A DNA stretch of 64,000 bases from NCBI GenBank assembly GCA_017470535.1, contig JAFUYP010000076.1, forward strand, positions 24,564 to 88,563. The letters are read 5' to 3'. The stretch is from Ruminococcus sp. (GTDB lineage Bacteria; Bacillota; Clostridia; Oscillospirales; Ruminococcaceae). Below the pieces are notes generated by a model. The model was not told the origin of the DNA. It saw only the letters and a list, made by a program, of their open reading frames with translations, and made no database searches. Positions 9,332 through 17,378 of the stretch are shown here, piece after piece. Numbering within the stretch: the first letter of the stretch is position 1; every line of letters starts with the position of its first letter. A program made the position numbers and the translations under genes.

Positions 9332-9673
9332 TCAGCCTGCCGGCCATGCGAGCGGTCTGCCTGCTAACAGGTGGAAGTGTATGTGGAACACGCTCTGACC
9401 TGCGCTCTCGCCGCAGTTTGAAACTACACGGAAGCCGTCATCAAGCCCCTTGTCCTTTGCTATCTTTGCTATGACCTCATAGATGTGCGAGATAACAGCG
9501 GAGTTAGTCTCATTAACTTCATCGAGCTTTGAGATATGCTCTTTGGGGATAACAAGGTAATGCACCGGTGCTGTGGGCTTTATGTCCTCAAACACATACA
9601 CCGTTTCGTCCTCGTATACCTTTGTCGAGGGTATCTCACCCTTTACTATCTTGCAGAAAAGACAATCATTCAT
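9332..9673 (-). CDS. HIT-family nucleotide hydrolase (HinT-like), 113 aa
   Basis: A small purine-nucleoside phosphoramidase or nucleotide hydrolase of the histidine-triad superfamily, acting in the cytoplasm. The histidine triad is seen as HIHFHLLAGR near the C-terminus, with Zn-type cysteines in DCLFCKIVKGEIPS at the N-terminus and the conserved PVHYLVIPKEHI block in the middle. AAGGAG lies eight bases before the ATG. It sits 17 bases after pyrB and seven bases before comEC. The physiological substrate cannot be told from the sequence. Confidence 0.93.
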   Translation of the reverse strand: MNDCLFCKIVKGEIPSTKVYEDETVYVFEDIKPTAPVHYLVIPKEHISKLDEVNETNSAVISHIYEVIAKIAKDKGLDDGFRVVSNCGESAGQSVFHIHFHLLAGRPLAWPAG

Positions 9674-9690
9674 TTTAAAAACTCCTTTAC

Positions 9691-10782
9691 TTATACAAGC
9701 CTTCTCTCGTCGCAGTATTCGCAGACGAGCAGGCTTTCATTTCCCTTGAAGTATTTCGGCAGATAAAGCTCGTGATTTGTCACGCACCCGGGGTTTGAGC
9801 ATTTTACCCCCTTATGCTCTCTGCCTATGATGAGCGGCAGGCTCTTGCCCTGCTCCTTTGATTCGAGTATCGTTAAGATCAGCGCCATTCTGACATACAT
9901 TCCGTATTTTGCCTGCTTGAAATACAAAGCTCTCTCGTCATCATCGACCTCCATTGCTATCTCGTCCACTCTCGGCAGAGGGTGGAGTATAACAAGGTCG
10001 TGTTTTGCGTTTTCGAGATTTTTGCGGTCAAGGATATAATAGCCTTTTTGCTGTAAATACTCTTCCTTTGTAGCAAATCTCTCCTGCTGTATCCTTGTCA
10101 TGTAAAGCACATCAAGCTCGGGCATAGCTTCGTCAAGGCTCCTTACCTCCTTGAAATCAAGCCCCGATGCGGAGAGGATATCCTTTATGTACACAGGCAG
10201 CGACAGCTCGTTTGTCGATATAAGCACAAAGCGGTTGTTTTTAAAGCAGCTCATAGCTTTTATCAGCGAGTGTACCGTCCTGCCGTTTTTAAGGTCGCCG
10301 CAAAGCCCTATCGTCAGCCCCTCGAGCGTGCCCTTTTCCTCTTTTAGCGTCAGAAGATCGGTAAGCGTCTGTGTCGGGTGCAGATGACCGCCGTCGCCTG
10401 CGTTTATCACAGGACACTCCGCCGTGAGCGCTGCTGCCTTTACAGAGCCTGCCATAGGGTGACGCATGACCATGATGTCAGCGTAGCCTGAAACTATCTT
10501 TGTTGTGTCCTTCAGGTTCTCGCCCTTTGCGACAGACGAGGTCGCCGGGTTGTCAAAGCCTATTATAGTGCCGCCGAGCCGCAGCATCGCCGTCTGGAAC
10601 GACATCTGCGTCCTTGTTGACGGCTCGTAGAAAAGCGTGCCCATTATCTTGCCCTTGCAGGCATCGGCATAATCAGAGGGAGCTTTTATTATCTCATGCG
10701 CCCGTTCAAGCAGCGAAAGCCACCAGTCAACAGGATAGTCATTCAGGTCTATAAGATTCAAGTAGTTATTAGTCTTAGGCAT
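9691..10782 (-). CDS. pyrB: Aspartate carbamoyltransferase with fused PyrI-like zinc domain, 363 aa
   Basis: Catalyses the first committed step of pyrimidine synthesis, joining carbamoyl phosphate and aspartate. Catalytic-chain motifs are clear: FYEPSTRTQMSF for carbamoyl-phosphate binding (about residues 52-63), GDGGHLHPTQTLTDLL (about 130-145) and ILHPLPRVDEI (about 268-278). The last 45 residues are extra: KCSNPGCVTNHE followed by LVCEYCDERRLV, a Cx4C...CxxC pattern like the zinc domain of the separate regulatory chain PyrI. The nucleotide-binding half of PyrI is absent. GGAGGG lies eight bases before the ATG, and the gene leads a seven-gene operon. Confidence 0.93.
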   Translation of the reverse strand: MPKTNNYLNLIDLNDYPVDWWLSLLERAHEIIKAPSDYADACKGKIMGTLFYEPSTRTQMSFQTAMLRLGGTIIGFDNPATSSVAKGENLKDTTKIVSGYADIMVMRHPMAGSVKAAALTAECPVINAGDGGHLHPTQTLTDLLTLKEEKGTLEGLTIGLCGDLKNGRTVHSLIKAMSCFKNNRFVLISTNELSLPVYIKDILSASGLDFKEVRSLDEAMPELDVLYMTRIQQERFATKEEYLQQKGYYILDRKNLENAKHDLVILHPLPRVDEIAMEVDDDERALYFKQAKYGMYVRMALILTILESKEQGKSLPLIIGREHKGVKCSNPGCVTNHELYLPKYFKGNESLLVCEYCDERRLV

Positions 10783-10804
10783 TGTTGATCCCTCCGTTAA
10801 TGGT

Positions 10805-10833
10805 ATTATACCATATTACAGGAAAAATTTCAA
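10805..10833 (-). promoter_or_regulatory. Sigma-A promoter of the pyrB operon
   Basis: On the minus strand TTGAAA (10828-10833) and TATAAT (10805-10810) are separated by 17 bases, 22 bases before the pyrB start codon. With such a short leader there is no room for a PyrR-type attenuator. Confidence 0.8.
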
Positions 10834-10835
10834 TA

Positions 10836-10862
10836 GGCGGCCTTAAATTTTTTAAGACCGCC
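10836..10862 (-). terminator. Probable terminator of the lipoprotein gene
   Basis: A stem of GGCGG/CCGCC extended by A/T pairs around a T-rich loop lies just downstream of the minus-strand lipoprotein gene; the following T-run on that strand is interrupted. Confidence 0.5.
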
Positions 10863-10896
10863 CATGGTTATGTTATTTTGTTATTATGCGATATGC

Positions 10897-11298
10897 TCAG
10901 ACGTTTGTACCTGCATCACTGCCCTCGACTTCTGTGATCTCCAGCATATCCTCATCAACGCCGAGCTTTTCAAGACTTTCCTTGAATTTATCAAGATAGC
11001 CTTTCTCGACTTTGATCTCAATAACATTCCTGCTTGCAACGATCGCTGCCTCAACAAGGTGTATTTCCTTGTGATTCTCTGACAGTTTCTCCTGTGCTTT
11101 TTCAAGTTCATCGGTAGAATACTTTGCCTGATCGTCAGCCTCATCTGAGCTTTCGGCGGTTGTTGAAACAGTATTTGCCTGAGTTGCCTTCACATCCTTG
11201 TCATCAGTTTCGGAACTGCCGCACCCTGCAAGCATCAAGACGCTTAATGCCGCTGAAAGAATAAGAGATTTTCTTTTCATATTCCAAATCACAATCAT
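10897..11298 (-). CDS. Small lipoprotein of unknown function
   Basis: The product has a lipoprotein signal peptide (KRKSLILSAALSVLMLAGCG, lipobox LAGC), an acidic linker rich in Ser, Thr, Asp and Glu, and a C-terminal alpha/beta segment of about 75 residues (ELEKAQEKLSENHKEIHLVEAAIV to EDMLEITEVEG). No catalytic motif or known domain is recognised. The start at 11298 is preferred because AAGGAG lies about nine bases upstream; ATG 11280 would give the shortest signal peptide. It is a single gene flanked by terminators and probably anchored on the outer face of the membrane. Confidence 0.75.
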   Translation of the reverse strand: MIVIWNMKRKSLILSAALSVLMLAGCGSSETDDKDVKATQANTVSTTAESSDEADDQAKYSTDELEKAQEKLSENHKEIHLVEAAIVASRNVIEIKVEKGYLDKFKESLEKLGVDEDMLEITEVEGSDAGTNV

Positions 11299-11527
11299 AA
11301 TAATCATCTCCTTGATCGTACTATACAACTTTACAAATGATCAAAATATAATGTGCCGCACTGTTCTATGTATTTATTATATTATAGGGTCTTGTTTTTT
11401 GTCAAGCAGATTTAACCAATTTCGTCGCCCTGTACCACACGCTTAGAAAAAGTTTGTACACCTTTTTTTGCACCCTTTGCAACAAAACCGTTTTCGTAAA
11501 AAACACAGCATTTTTTATGTCCGCTTA

Positions 11528-11556
11528 TTGCATTTTTTTGAATACTGTGCTATAAT
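11528..11556 (+). promoter_or_regulatory. Promoter of the murT-gatD operon
   Basis: TTGCAT (11528-11533), a 17-base spacer and TATAAT (11551-11556) lie 38 bases before the murT start. Confidence 0.7.
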
Positions 11557-11593
11557 AAATAAGTTAAAGATAAATACAAAGGACGGATATATA

Positions 11594-12988
11594 ATGGGAA
11601 TAAGATCGGCTTTTGCGGTCATGGCTGGAAAATTCACAGCAAAAATACTGCATATACTCGGCAGGGGCGCTACCTCACTTCCCGGGGTGGTAACGCTCAA
11701 GATATGCCCGGACGTTCTCGGCGCACTTGCAAAAAACATCAAGGTCATCTGCGTCACAGGCACCAACGGCAAGACCACTACCTGCCATGCTATCACCGAT
11801 ATGATCTCGGCAAACGGCTACACTTTTCTTACAAACGGCGCCGGCGCCAATATGCTAAACGGCGTTGTCGGCTGCTTTATGGACGCTGCCACTGTCACGG
11901 GCAAGGTCAGGCGTGATTACGCCGTGCTTGAATGTGACGAGGCGAGCCTTAAAAACATAACCAAGAGCTTTAAGGGGCTTGATGTTACGGTCGTGGTGAC
12001 AAATATCTTCCGTGACCAGCTCGACCGCTACGGCGAGGTGCTGACGACCCTTGACCTTATTCAGAAAGGTCTTGCATTTGTTCCTGATGCGACGCTGTGC
12101 CTTAATGCCGACTGCTCGCTGACCTCGTCACTTGCTGAGAGTGTAAAGCACAAAAAGCATTACTTCTTCGGTATCAACTGCGGCTTTGAGAATTCAAGCT
12201 CGACGGATATTTCAGATGCGGTCTACTGCATAAAGTGCAAGACCAAGTATAAATATCATTCAAGCACATTCGGTCACTTAGGCGACTTCTACTGCGAAAA
12301 CTGCGGCTACCACAGGCAAAAGCCGTATATTGCGATAGAGCAGGTAAAGGCCTTCAAGCCGGCATCTGCCGAGGTCACGATGTCGATAGACGGTAAAAGC
12401 TATGACACCGAGATAACGCTCCCCGGTGCGTATAATCTGTATAACGGTCTTGCGGCGGCGATAGTCGGCAAGACGATAGGGCTTGATGATGAGACTGTCA
12501 TAAGCTCAATGAAAAAGCTGACGACACCTTTCGGCAGAATGGAGCATATACCGCTCACCGACAAGGGTGTCGAGCTTATACTTGTAAAGAACCCGGCAGG
12601 CTTTAATGAAGTCATATCCTTCCTTACAGCGCACTGTACGGGCGAGGACGATATACTGTTCGGGCTGAATGACAACTCGGCGGACGGCACTGACGTTTCG
12701 TGGATATGGGACGTAGAGTTTGAAAAGCTAAGCGTCAGGATAGCTGAGATAACAAATGACAAGCAGACGTTTTTCTTCACCGGCAAGCGTGGTGAGGACT
12801 TGCAGGTAAGGCTCAAATACGCAGGCTTTGACACAGAGAAGTTCAGGCTCGACAAGGACTACCGCACACTGATACAGACGATAAAGTCTACCGGCAGACA
12901 CACATATATGGTGCTTTCCTACACGGTGATGCTTGCCTTCCGTGACAAGCTCGGCGAGGTAGTGGAGCTTAAAAAGTACGCAAGATAG
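11594..12988 (+). CDS. murT: Lipid II isoglutaminyl synthase, Mur-ligase subunit MurT, 464 aa
   Basis: Together with GatD, MurT amidates the alpha-carboxyl of D-glutamate in lipid II, giving D-isoglutamine in peptidoglycan. The P-loop GTNGKTTTC (about residues 54-62) and the Mur ligase central domain are present. A zinc ribbon inserted in that domain (CIKCKTKYKYH ... FYCENCGYH) is a known MurT hallmark, and the C-terminal DUF1727 region includes LILVKNPAGFNEV and DVSWIWDVEFE. The ATG at 11594 is chosen because AAAGGACG precedes it; longer upstream frames run through the promoter. gatD begins 12 bases after the stop, matching the normal murT-gatD pair. Confidence 0.95.
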   Translation: MGIRSAFAVMAGKFTAKILHILGRGATSLPGVVTLKICPDVLGALAKNIKVICVTGTNGKTTTCHAITDMISANGYTFLTNGAGANMLNGVVGCFMDAATVTGKVRRDYAVLECDEASLKNITKSFKGLDVTVVVTNIFRDQLDRYGEVLTTLDLIQKGLAFVPDATLCLNADCSLTSSLAESVKHKKHYFFGINCGFENSSSTDISDAVYCIKCKTKYKYHSSTFGHLGDFYCENCGYHRQKPYIAIEQVKAFKPASAEVTMSIDGKSYDTEITLPGAYNLYNGLAAAIVGKTIGLDDETVISSMKKLTTPFGRMEHIPLTDKGVELILVKNPAGFNEVISFLTAHCTGEDDILFGLNDNSADGTDVSWIWDVEFEKLSVRIAEITNDKQTFFFTGKRGEDLQVRLKYAGFDTEKFRLDKDYRTLIQTIKSTGRHTYMVLSYTVMLAFRDKLGEVVELKKYAR

Positions 12989-12999
12989 GGGGAATTGAT

Positions 13000-13725
13000 A
13001 TGGACAAAATAAAAATATGCCACCTCTACCATGATGTGCTGAACCTATACGGCGATACCGGCAACGTCATCACAATGAAAAAACGCCTTGAATGGCGTGG
13101 CTTTGAAACGGAGGTCACAGACCTCTCGTTCGGAGAATTTGACCTAAGCTCCAAGTATGATATTATCTTCATAGGAGGCGGTCAGGATTTTGAGCAGGGG
13201 ATACTTACAGAGGATCTTTTTAAGTATAAATCGGGCTGGCTCAAAGAGCAGATAGAAAATGGCACTGTTGTCCTTGCTATCTGCGGCGGCTATCAGATGC
13301 TCGGCAATTACTATATCACCGACAAGGGCGAGAATATAAAGTTCTTAGGCGCTGTGGATATTTATACAAAGGCGTCGAGTCCGAGAATGATAGGCAATAT
13401 AGTTTACTCCACAGAGCTTAACGGAAAAAGCCCTGTTGCGGCGTTTGAGAACCATTCCGGCAAGACATATCTCGGCAAGGGCGTCTCACCGCTCGGCAAG
13501 GTAGTCAAGGGCTTTGGCAACAACGGCGAGGATGGCACAGAGGGCGCAAGGTATAAAAACGTGTTCGCCACCTACGGTCACGGACCGCTGCTTCCCAAAA
13601 ACCCTGTGCTTTGTGACAGCATACTGCTAACAGCGCTTAAAGCTCATGGTGTAAGTGACCTCTCTGAGCTTGACGACAGGGTAGAGAACGCAGCACTCGA
13701 AAACGCACTCGGACTTTACGGATAA
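13000..13725 (+). CDS. gatD: Lipid II isoglutaminyl synthase, glutaminase subunit GatD, 241 aa
   Basis: A class I glutamine amidotransferase that releases ammonia from glutamine for MurT. The CobB/CobQ-like glutaminase domain shows the nucleophile in AICGGYQMLG (Cys about residue 94) and the catalytic His in TYGHGPLLPKNP (about residue 189). The start follows GGGGGAATTGAT. Peptidoglycan amidation by this pair is widespread in Gram-positive bacteria and affects cross-linking and lysozyme resistance; that physiological role is inferred from the family. Confidence 0.95.
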   Translation: MDKIKICHLYHDVLNLYGDTGNVITMKKRLEWRGFETEVTDLSFGEFDLSSKYDIIFIGGGQDFEQGILTEDLFKYKSGWLKEQIENGTVVLAICGGYQMLGNYYITDKGENIKFLGAVDIYTKASSPRMIGNIVYSTELNGKSPVAAFENHSGKTYLGKGVSPLGKVVKGFGNNGEDGTEGARYKNVFATYGHGPLLPKNPVLCDSILLTALKAHGVSDLSELDDRVENAALENALGLYG

Positions 13726-13739
13726 GGGGAGGCAGTCTT

Positions 13740-14036
13740 ATGATGCACGGTCTTTTTGATATGCCGACATTTACCTATTTTGATTTTAAGAATATCTGGA
13801 CGGGCAGCATTTACAGGGAGTTCAATTTCAAGATATTCCCGGTAAAAACTGATGAGCTCAAAGAGCTTAAAACGATAATATGGTTCGGCAAAAAGAGCTT
13901 TGACAATGTCACCGAGGAGGACTATTATAAAACGCTGCACCATGAGTTTTCTCCGGAGGGGTATGAAAAGCTGCTCGAAGAGCTTAATTTTGAAGCCAAA
14001 GAATTCGGCAAGACACACAGAACGATATTTTACTGA
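13740..14036 (+). CDS. Conserved-looking small protein, 98 aa, unknown function
   Basis: This 98-residue soluble, aromatic-rich protein (MPTFTYFDFKNIWTGS near the start, THRTIFY at the end) belongs to no family I recognise. GGGGAGG lies seven to eight bases before the ATG, and the gene follows gatD by 14 bases and precedes the operon terminator, so it is very likely translated with murT and gatD. No membrane segment, signal peptide or metal motif is seen. A link to cell-wall amidation is suggested only by the operon. Confidence 0.75.
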   Translation: MMHGLFDMPTFTYFDFKNIWTGSIYREFNFKIFPVKTDELKELKTIIWFGKKSFDNVTEEDYYKTLHHEFSPEGYEKLLEELNFEAKEFGKTHRTIFY

Positions 14037-14038
14037 TA

Positions 14039-14075
14039 AAAAAGCACTGCGGTCATTTTTGATCACAGTGCTTTT
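14039..14075. terminator. Bidirectional terminator between convergent genes
   Basis: AAAGCACTG pairs with CAGTGCTTT, with an A-run before and a T-run after; it serves both the murT operon and the minus-strand efflux adaptor gene ending at 14079. Confidence 0.85.
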
Positions 14076-14078
14076 GTG

Positions 14079-15068
14079 TTATTCGTTTATGATTATCTCC
14101 TCGCCGCCGGAAAGACCGTTGGTTATCTCGACCTTTTCGCCGTCGTCGATGCCAAGCTCTACGTCCTGTTCTATCTTGACGCCATCGACCAGCAGGTTTA
14201 CAAAGTTTCGCTCATTGATAGTCTTGATAGCTTTTTTGGGAACAGTCACCACATCGGTCTTGTCGTACACATCAAAGCATACTCTGTACTTGCCTGCGCC
14301 CGAGACCATAGGGTCATCGCACTTTATCTCGTAGGCGTACTGTATCATCTCGCCCTCGCCAAGCTCACGCATACCGGTGACTATGCCCTCGGCTTCGCCT
14401 GTCGTGCTTGTGATTATCGCCCTTGTGCCGTAGCCGACGCTTTCCATTTTCTGGAGCATCTTGCAGGAAAGCTCGTTCTGGCTCGAATCGCTTATCGAGC
14501 AGAATATCCCGGGATCTACGATAGTATTTACATTGAGCTGTCTGTCATGGTCGTTGATGTAGTTTATAGTACCGTCGCAGGGAGCTTTGATAGTATACTC
14601 TGCAAGGTCACGTTCAAGAGAGTCCATGTTTAGCTTTTGCAGCTCGTAGTCTATCCTTGCATACTCCAACTCGGAAGCAGAGGTCTTTGAGCTTTTGAGC
14701 AGCTTGTTATAAGTTTCCTCAGACTGGTCGAGCCACACCTGAGCCTCTTCTATCTGCTCTTCAATATCCTCACTCCTGAGAACGCACAGCACGTCGCCTT
14801 TCTTGACGGTCTTGTTTATCTCGACGTTTATCTCGGCTATCTGCCCGTTTTTCGGGAAATACACCACCGAATCGTGCGACACGCCGTAGGACGCTTCTCC
14901 GTAATACTTTTCAGAGATGTCGCCTATCTCTGCGGTAGTAGTATTATACACCGGCGTACTCGTTTCGAGGATAGGTATAGATATATCGGTTTCTTCGCTC
15001 TTTTCACCGCACCCGGCAAGCAAGCCTGCAAGCGTCAGCGCAAGAGCAGCGGTAAGTATTCTTTTCAT
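14079..15068 (-). CDS. HlyD/MacA-like periplasmic-adaptor lipoprotein, 329 aa
   Basis: Resembles membrane-fusion adaptors that work with ABC or RND exporters. A lipoprotein signal peptide (LAGLLAGCGEKS) is followed by a barrel/lipoyl half (VYFPKNGQIAEINVEINKTVKKGDVLCVLRSEDI), a helical hairpin of about 65 residues, the second lipoyl half (YTIKAPCDGTINYI) and a C-terminal beta domain ending in GLSGGEEIIINE, close to the usual NGLxxGDxVV end. The usual MacB-type ATPase/permease genes are not next to it, so the partner must be encoded elsewhere. It is a single gene ended by the shared terminator at 14039-14075. Confidence 0.82.
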   Translation of the reverse strand: MKRILTAALALTLAGLLAGCGEKSEETDISIPILETSTPVYNTTTAEIGDISEKYYGEASYGVSHDSVVYFPKNGQIAEINVEINKTVKKGDVLCVLRSEDIEEQIEEAQVWLDQSEETYNKLLKSSKTSASELEYARIDYELQKLNMDSLERDLAEYTIKAPCDGTINYINDHDRQLNVNTIVDPGIFCSISDSSQNELSCKMLQKMESVGYGTRAIITSTTGEAEGIVTGMRELGEGEMIQYAYEIKCDDPMVSGAGKYRVCFDVYDKTDVVTVPKKAIKTINERNFVNLLVDGVKIEQDVELGIDDGEKVEITNGLSGGEEIIINE

Positions 15069-15225
15069 AATTGACCTCGGAAAGCTTTCATTTACTTAAC
15101 AAATAACAGCCTTAACTATAAATGACTGTCTTGCTTTATGCCTATGTTTATTTTATCATTTTGGCGCTGCAATTACAACACCCGGCAAAAAGTTTGTAGC
15201 TTTTCACAACTCGAGCGCTGTGTTT

Positions 15226-16350
15226 TTAGCTATTGTGCATATCACATTCATACTGTAACTGCGTAATTATGCCGTTTGATACAAGACACCCCGATGCTGT
15301 CAGGCTTATGCTGTCGCCGTTTATCACGCAAAGACCGTTTTTCTCAAAGATCTGCGCTTTTGCATAAACACTGTCGGCGGCGGCATTGCCGTAAAGCTCA
15401 CATATGCGAGAGATGCTGATACCGCTCTTGACTCTCAGGTGAAGCATTATGTATTCCTGCTTCTCATCATACGGCAGCGGCTCGGGGTCCTCGCTTTGCA
15501 AGGGGTCTGTGATATATCTGCCTATATCGGGCGGTACGCTGTAACGCTCACCAGCGTACAGAGAATGCGCCGATGCCCCGAAGCCTATATATTCCTCTCC
15601 CAGCCAGTATTTGAGGTTGTGCCTGCTCTCAAAGCCTTTTTGTGAGAAATTTGATATTTCGTACTGACAAAAGCCCTTTTCTTCAAGGCGCTGCGCCATT
15701 GCAAGATAAAGCTCGCTCATCTTGTCATCATCAGCTGTCTGCGCCCTTATGTCATCATTATCAAACGGCGTGCCGCTCTCGATACTTAGCATATACGCCG
15801 AGATATGTTTAAGCGGCAGTGAGCAGAGCCTGTCTATGCTTTTCAGAAGGCTTTCCCTGTCCTGCCCGGGTGTGCCTGCCATAATATCGCCGGAGATATT
15901 GTCAAAGCCTGCCCTGTGCGCTGCAAGGACTGCCTTTTCTGCCATATCATAATCATGCAGCCTGCCTAAGAGCGCAAGCTCTCTGTCGTCTGCCGACTGT
16001 ATTCCGAACGACACCCTGCCGATCCCCGACGCAAGGTATGCACGCAGCTTGTCCTCACTGACAGAGCAGGGGTTTGCTTCTATCGTTATCTCGGCATTCT
16101 TGTCTATTTTAAAATTATCAAACACCCCACACAGAAGCCTGTCAAGGAGCTTTTCATCAAGTGATGAGGGCGTACCTCCCCCTATATAGACAGTATCGGC
16201 ACAAAGCCCCTTGTACCTGCCGCTTTTGAAATTCCTGATAAGCGCATCAACGTATTTTTCGGCGAGCGCATCATCATACCTCACCGAATAAAAATCGCAG
16301 TAAGGACATTTTCTCAGGCACAGGGGTATATGGATATATATTCCCCTCAT
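15226..16350 (-). CDS. hemW: HemW-like radical SAM protein, 374 aa
   Basis: Belongs to the oxygen-independent coproporphyrinogen oxidase-like family now regarded as HemW, a haem chaperone rather than a true oxidase. The radical SAM cluster motif CLRKCPYCDFYS lies at residues 11-22, with GGGTPSSLD and RVSFGIQSADDRELALLGRLHD downstream as in the family, and a C-terminal HemN-type region including RHNLKYWLGEEYIGFGASAHS. It overlaps the upstream membrane-protein gene by four bases. The lepA-hemW linkage, here with two membrane-protein genes between, is a common Firmicute arrangement. Confidence 0.92.
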   Translation of the reverse strand: MRGIYIHIPLCLRKCPYCDFYSVRYDDALAEKYVDALIRNFKSGRYKGLCADTVYIGGGTPSSLDEKLLDRLLCGVFDNFKIDKNAEITIEANPCSVSEDKLRAYLASGIGRVSFGIQSADDRELALLGRLHDYDMAEKAVLAAHRAGFDNISGDIMAGTPGQDRESLLKSIDRLCSLPLKHISAYMLSIESGTPFDNDDIRAQTADDDKMSELYLAMAQRLEEKGFCQYEISNFSQKGFESRHNLKYWLGEEYIGFGASAHSLYAGERYSVPPDIGRYITDPLQSEDPEPLPYDEKQEYIMLHLRVKSGISISRICELYGNAAADSVYAKAQIFEKNGLCVINGDSISLTASGCLVSNGIITQLQYECDMHNS

Positions 16351-16820
16351 TTCCCACCGTCCTCACTGCTGTCAAAGGCGTTGTCTATATACTCTCCTGC
16401 TTTTTCGCTGTTTTCTCTGAGCTTCGGCAGGGCTTTGATAAAAATGAACTTTATAAAGAACAGAATATATCCAAGTGCGAAAAACTCTGCCGTTGTTTTT
16501 AAAAAGTCAACATCCTCCCTGATAGTAAGATAGTAGTAGCGTGACTTATCCGTCAGAAAGCTCTCAGCCGCCGGGTGTATCACAAGATACATCACTATCC
16601 CGATACCTGCGGTATAGACTACCATGCAGGTGTTTCCGAGCAGCCCCTCCTTTATCGGGAAGCGCAGAAATCTCACCGCACACACAAGCACCCAGATACC
16701 TAACAGTATCAGTGCAAATACCTTTGATATATTGGCATACGCCTCATAAAACAAGGGTATCAGTACACTTCCGGCAAGCCCGAGTATTATTGAATATTTC
16801 ATAGGCTCTTTAAGCTCCAT
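16347..16820 (-). CDS. Four-helix membrane protein, 157 aa, unknown function
   Basis: Four hydrophobic segments are seen (about residues 8-24, 32-50, 62-82 and 112-132), with a charged loop before the last and an acidic hydrophilic tail (GEYIDNAFDSSEDGG). No domain is recognised. The stop overlaps the start of hemW by four bases, so it is translationally coupled and part of the lepA-hemW operon. Confidence 0.75.
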   Translation of the reverse strand: MELKEPMKYSIILGLAGSVLIPLFYEAYANISKVFALILLGIWVLVCAVRFLRFPIKEGLLGNTCMVVYTAGIGIVMYLVIHPAAESFLTDKSRYYYLTIREDVDFLKTTAEFFALGYILFFIKFIFIKALPKLRENSEKAGEYIDNAFDSSEDGGK

Positions 16821-16863
16821 TTGCTGACACTCCTTTTTTAGCTGATAGTTAAACTTGATACAG

Positions 16864-17322
16864 CTATGCTGCCGTGATATTTATAAAATCTATCACCATT
16901 ACCATAAGCATTGTGCTTGCTATCGACAGCATAAGCCCGGCGATTATAGTTATCCTGGCATTTATATCATACACGCCGCCTTTTTTATCGACATACAGCT
17001 CGCACTCACGCCCGGGCTTGTAAAACAGCTTTATATCGAGCGGAAAGACATTAAAATGCTTTTCACCCTCTATCTCGTAGACTGCACGCTTGTATTTCAT
17101 TCTGCCCTTTTGTATCTCCTCAGCGCCTGTGTAAACGCCCACGGCTTTTTTGCAAAGCAAGAGCTTTGCCATGAAGATCACAAAGAATATCACCATAGCT
17201 ATACACATCGCCATACATAAGTATACTATTATAAATGCCGAGATATTCGCTATCATCTGCGTACTTACCCCCAGAAGGACAAGCAGCACGAGTATTATCA
17301 CTATCGTTATTACTGCCGGCAA
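16864..17322 (-). CDS. Membrane protein with a central soluble domain, 152 aa
   Basis: Two or three N-terminal hydrophobic segments (residues 3-55) are followed by a beta-rich soluble part (GRMKYKRAVYEIEGEKHF to ECELYVDKKGGVYD) and a C-terminal membrane helix. The middle part resembles DUF3592-like domains by its pattern of a Gly-rich strand, YKPG turn and DKKG turn, but I hold that only as a suggestion. It lies 56 bases after lepA and 43 bases before the next membrane-protein gene, all minus strand, so it is probably co-transcribed with them. Confidence 0.75.
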   Translation of the reverse strand: MPAVITIVIILVLLVLLGVSTQMIANISAFIIVYLCMAMCIAMVIFFVIFMAKLLLCKKAVGVYTGAEEIQKGRMKYKRAVYEIEGEKHFNVFPLDIKLFYKPGRECELYVDKKGGVYDINARITIIAGLMLSIASTMLMVMVIDFINITAA

Positions 17323-17378
17323 TATACCACCCCGCCTTTTAAGGTAATAGTCAACTTTATTCGGGTCTGTTCTTTTCT

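Noticed and set aside
10783-10804. PyrR attenuator before pyrB
   Set aside because: The promoter is only about 20-50 bases before the start codon, leaving no room for anti-terminator structures.
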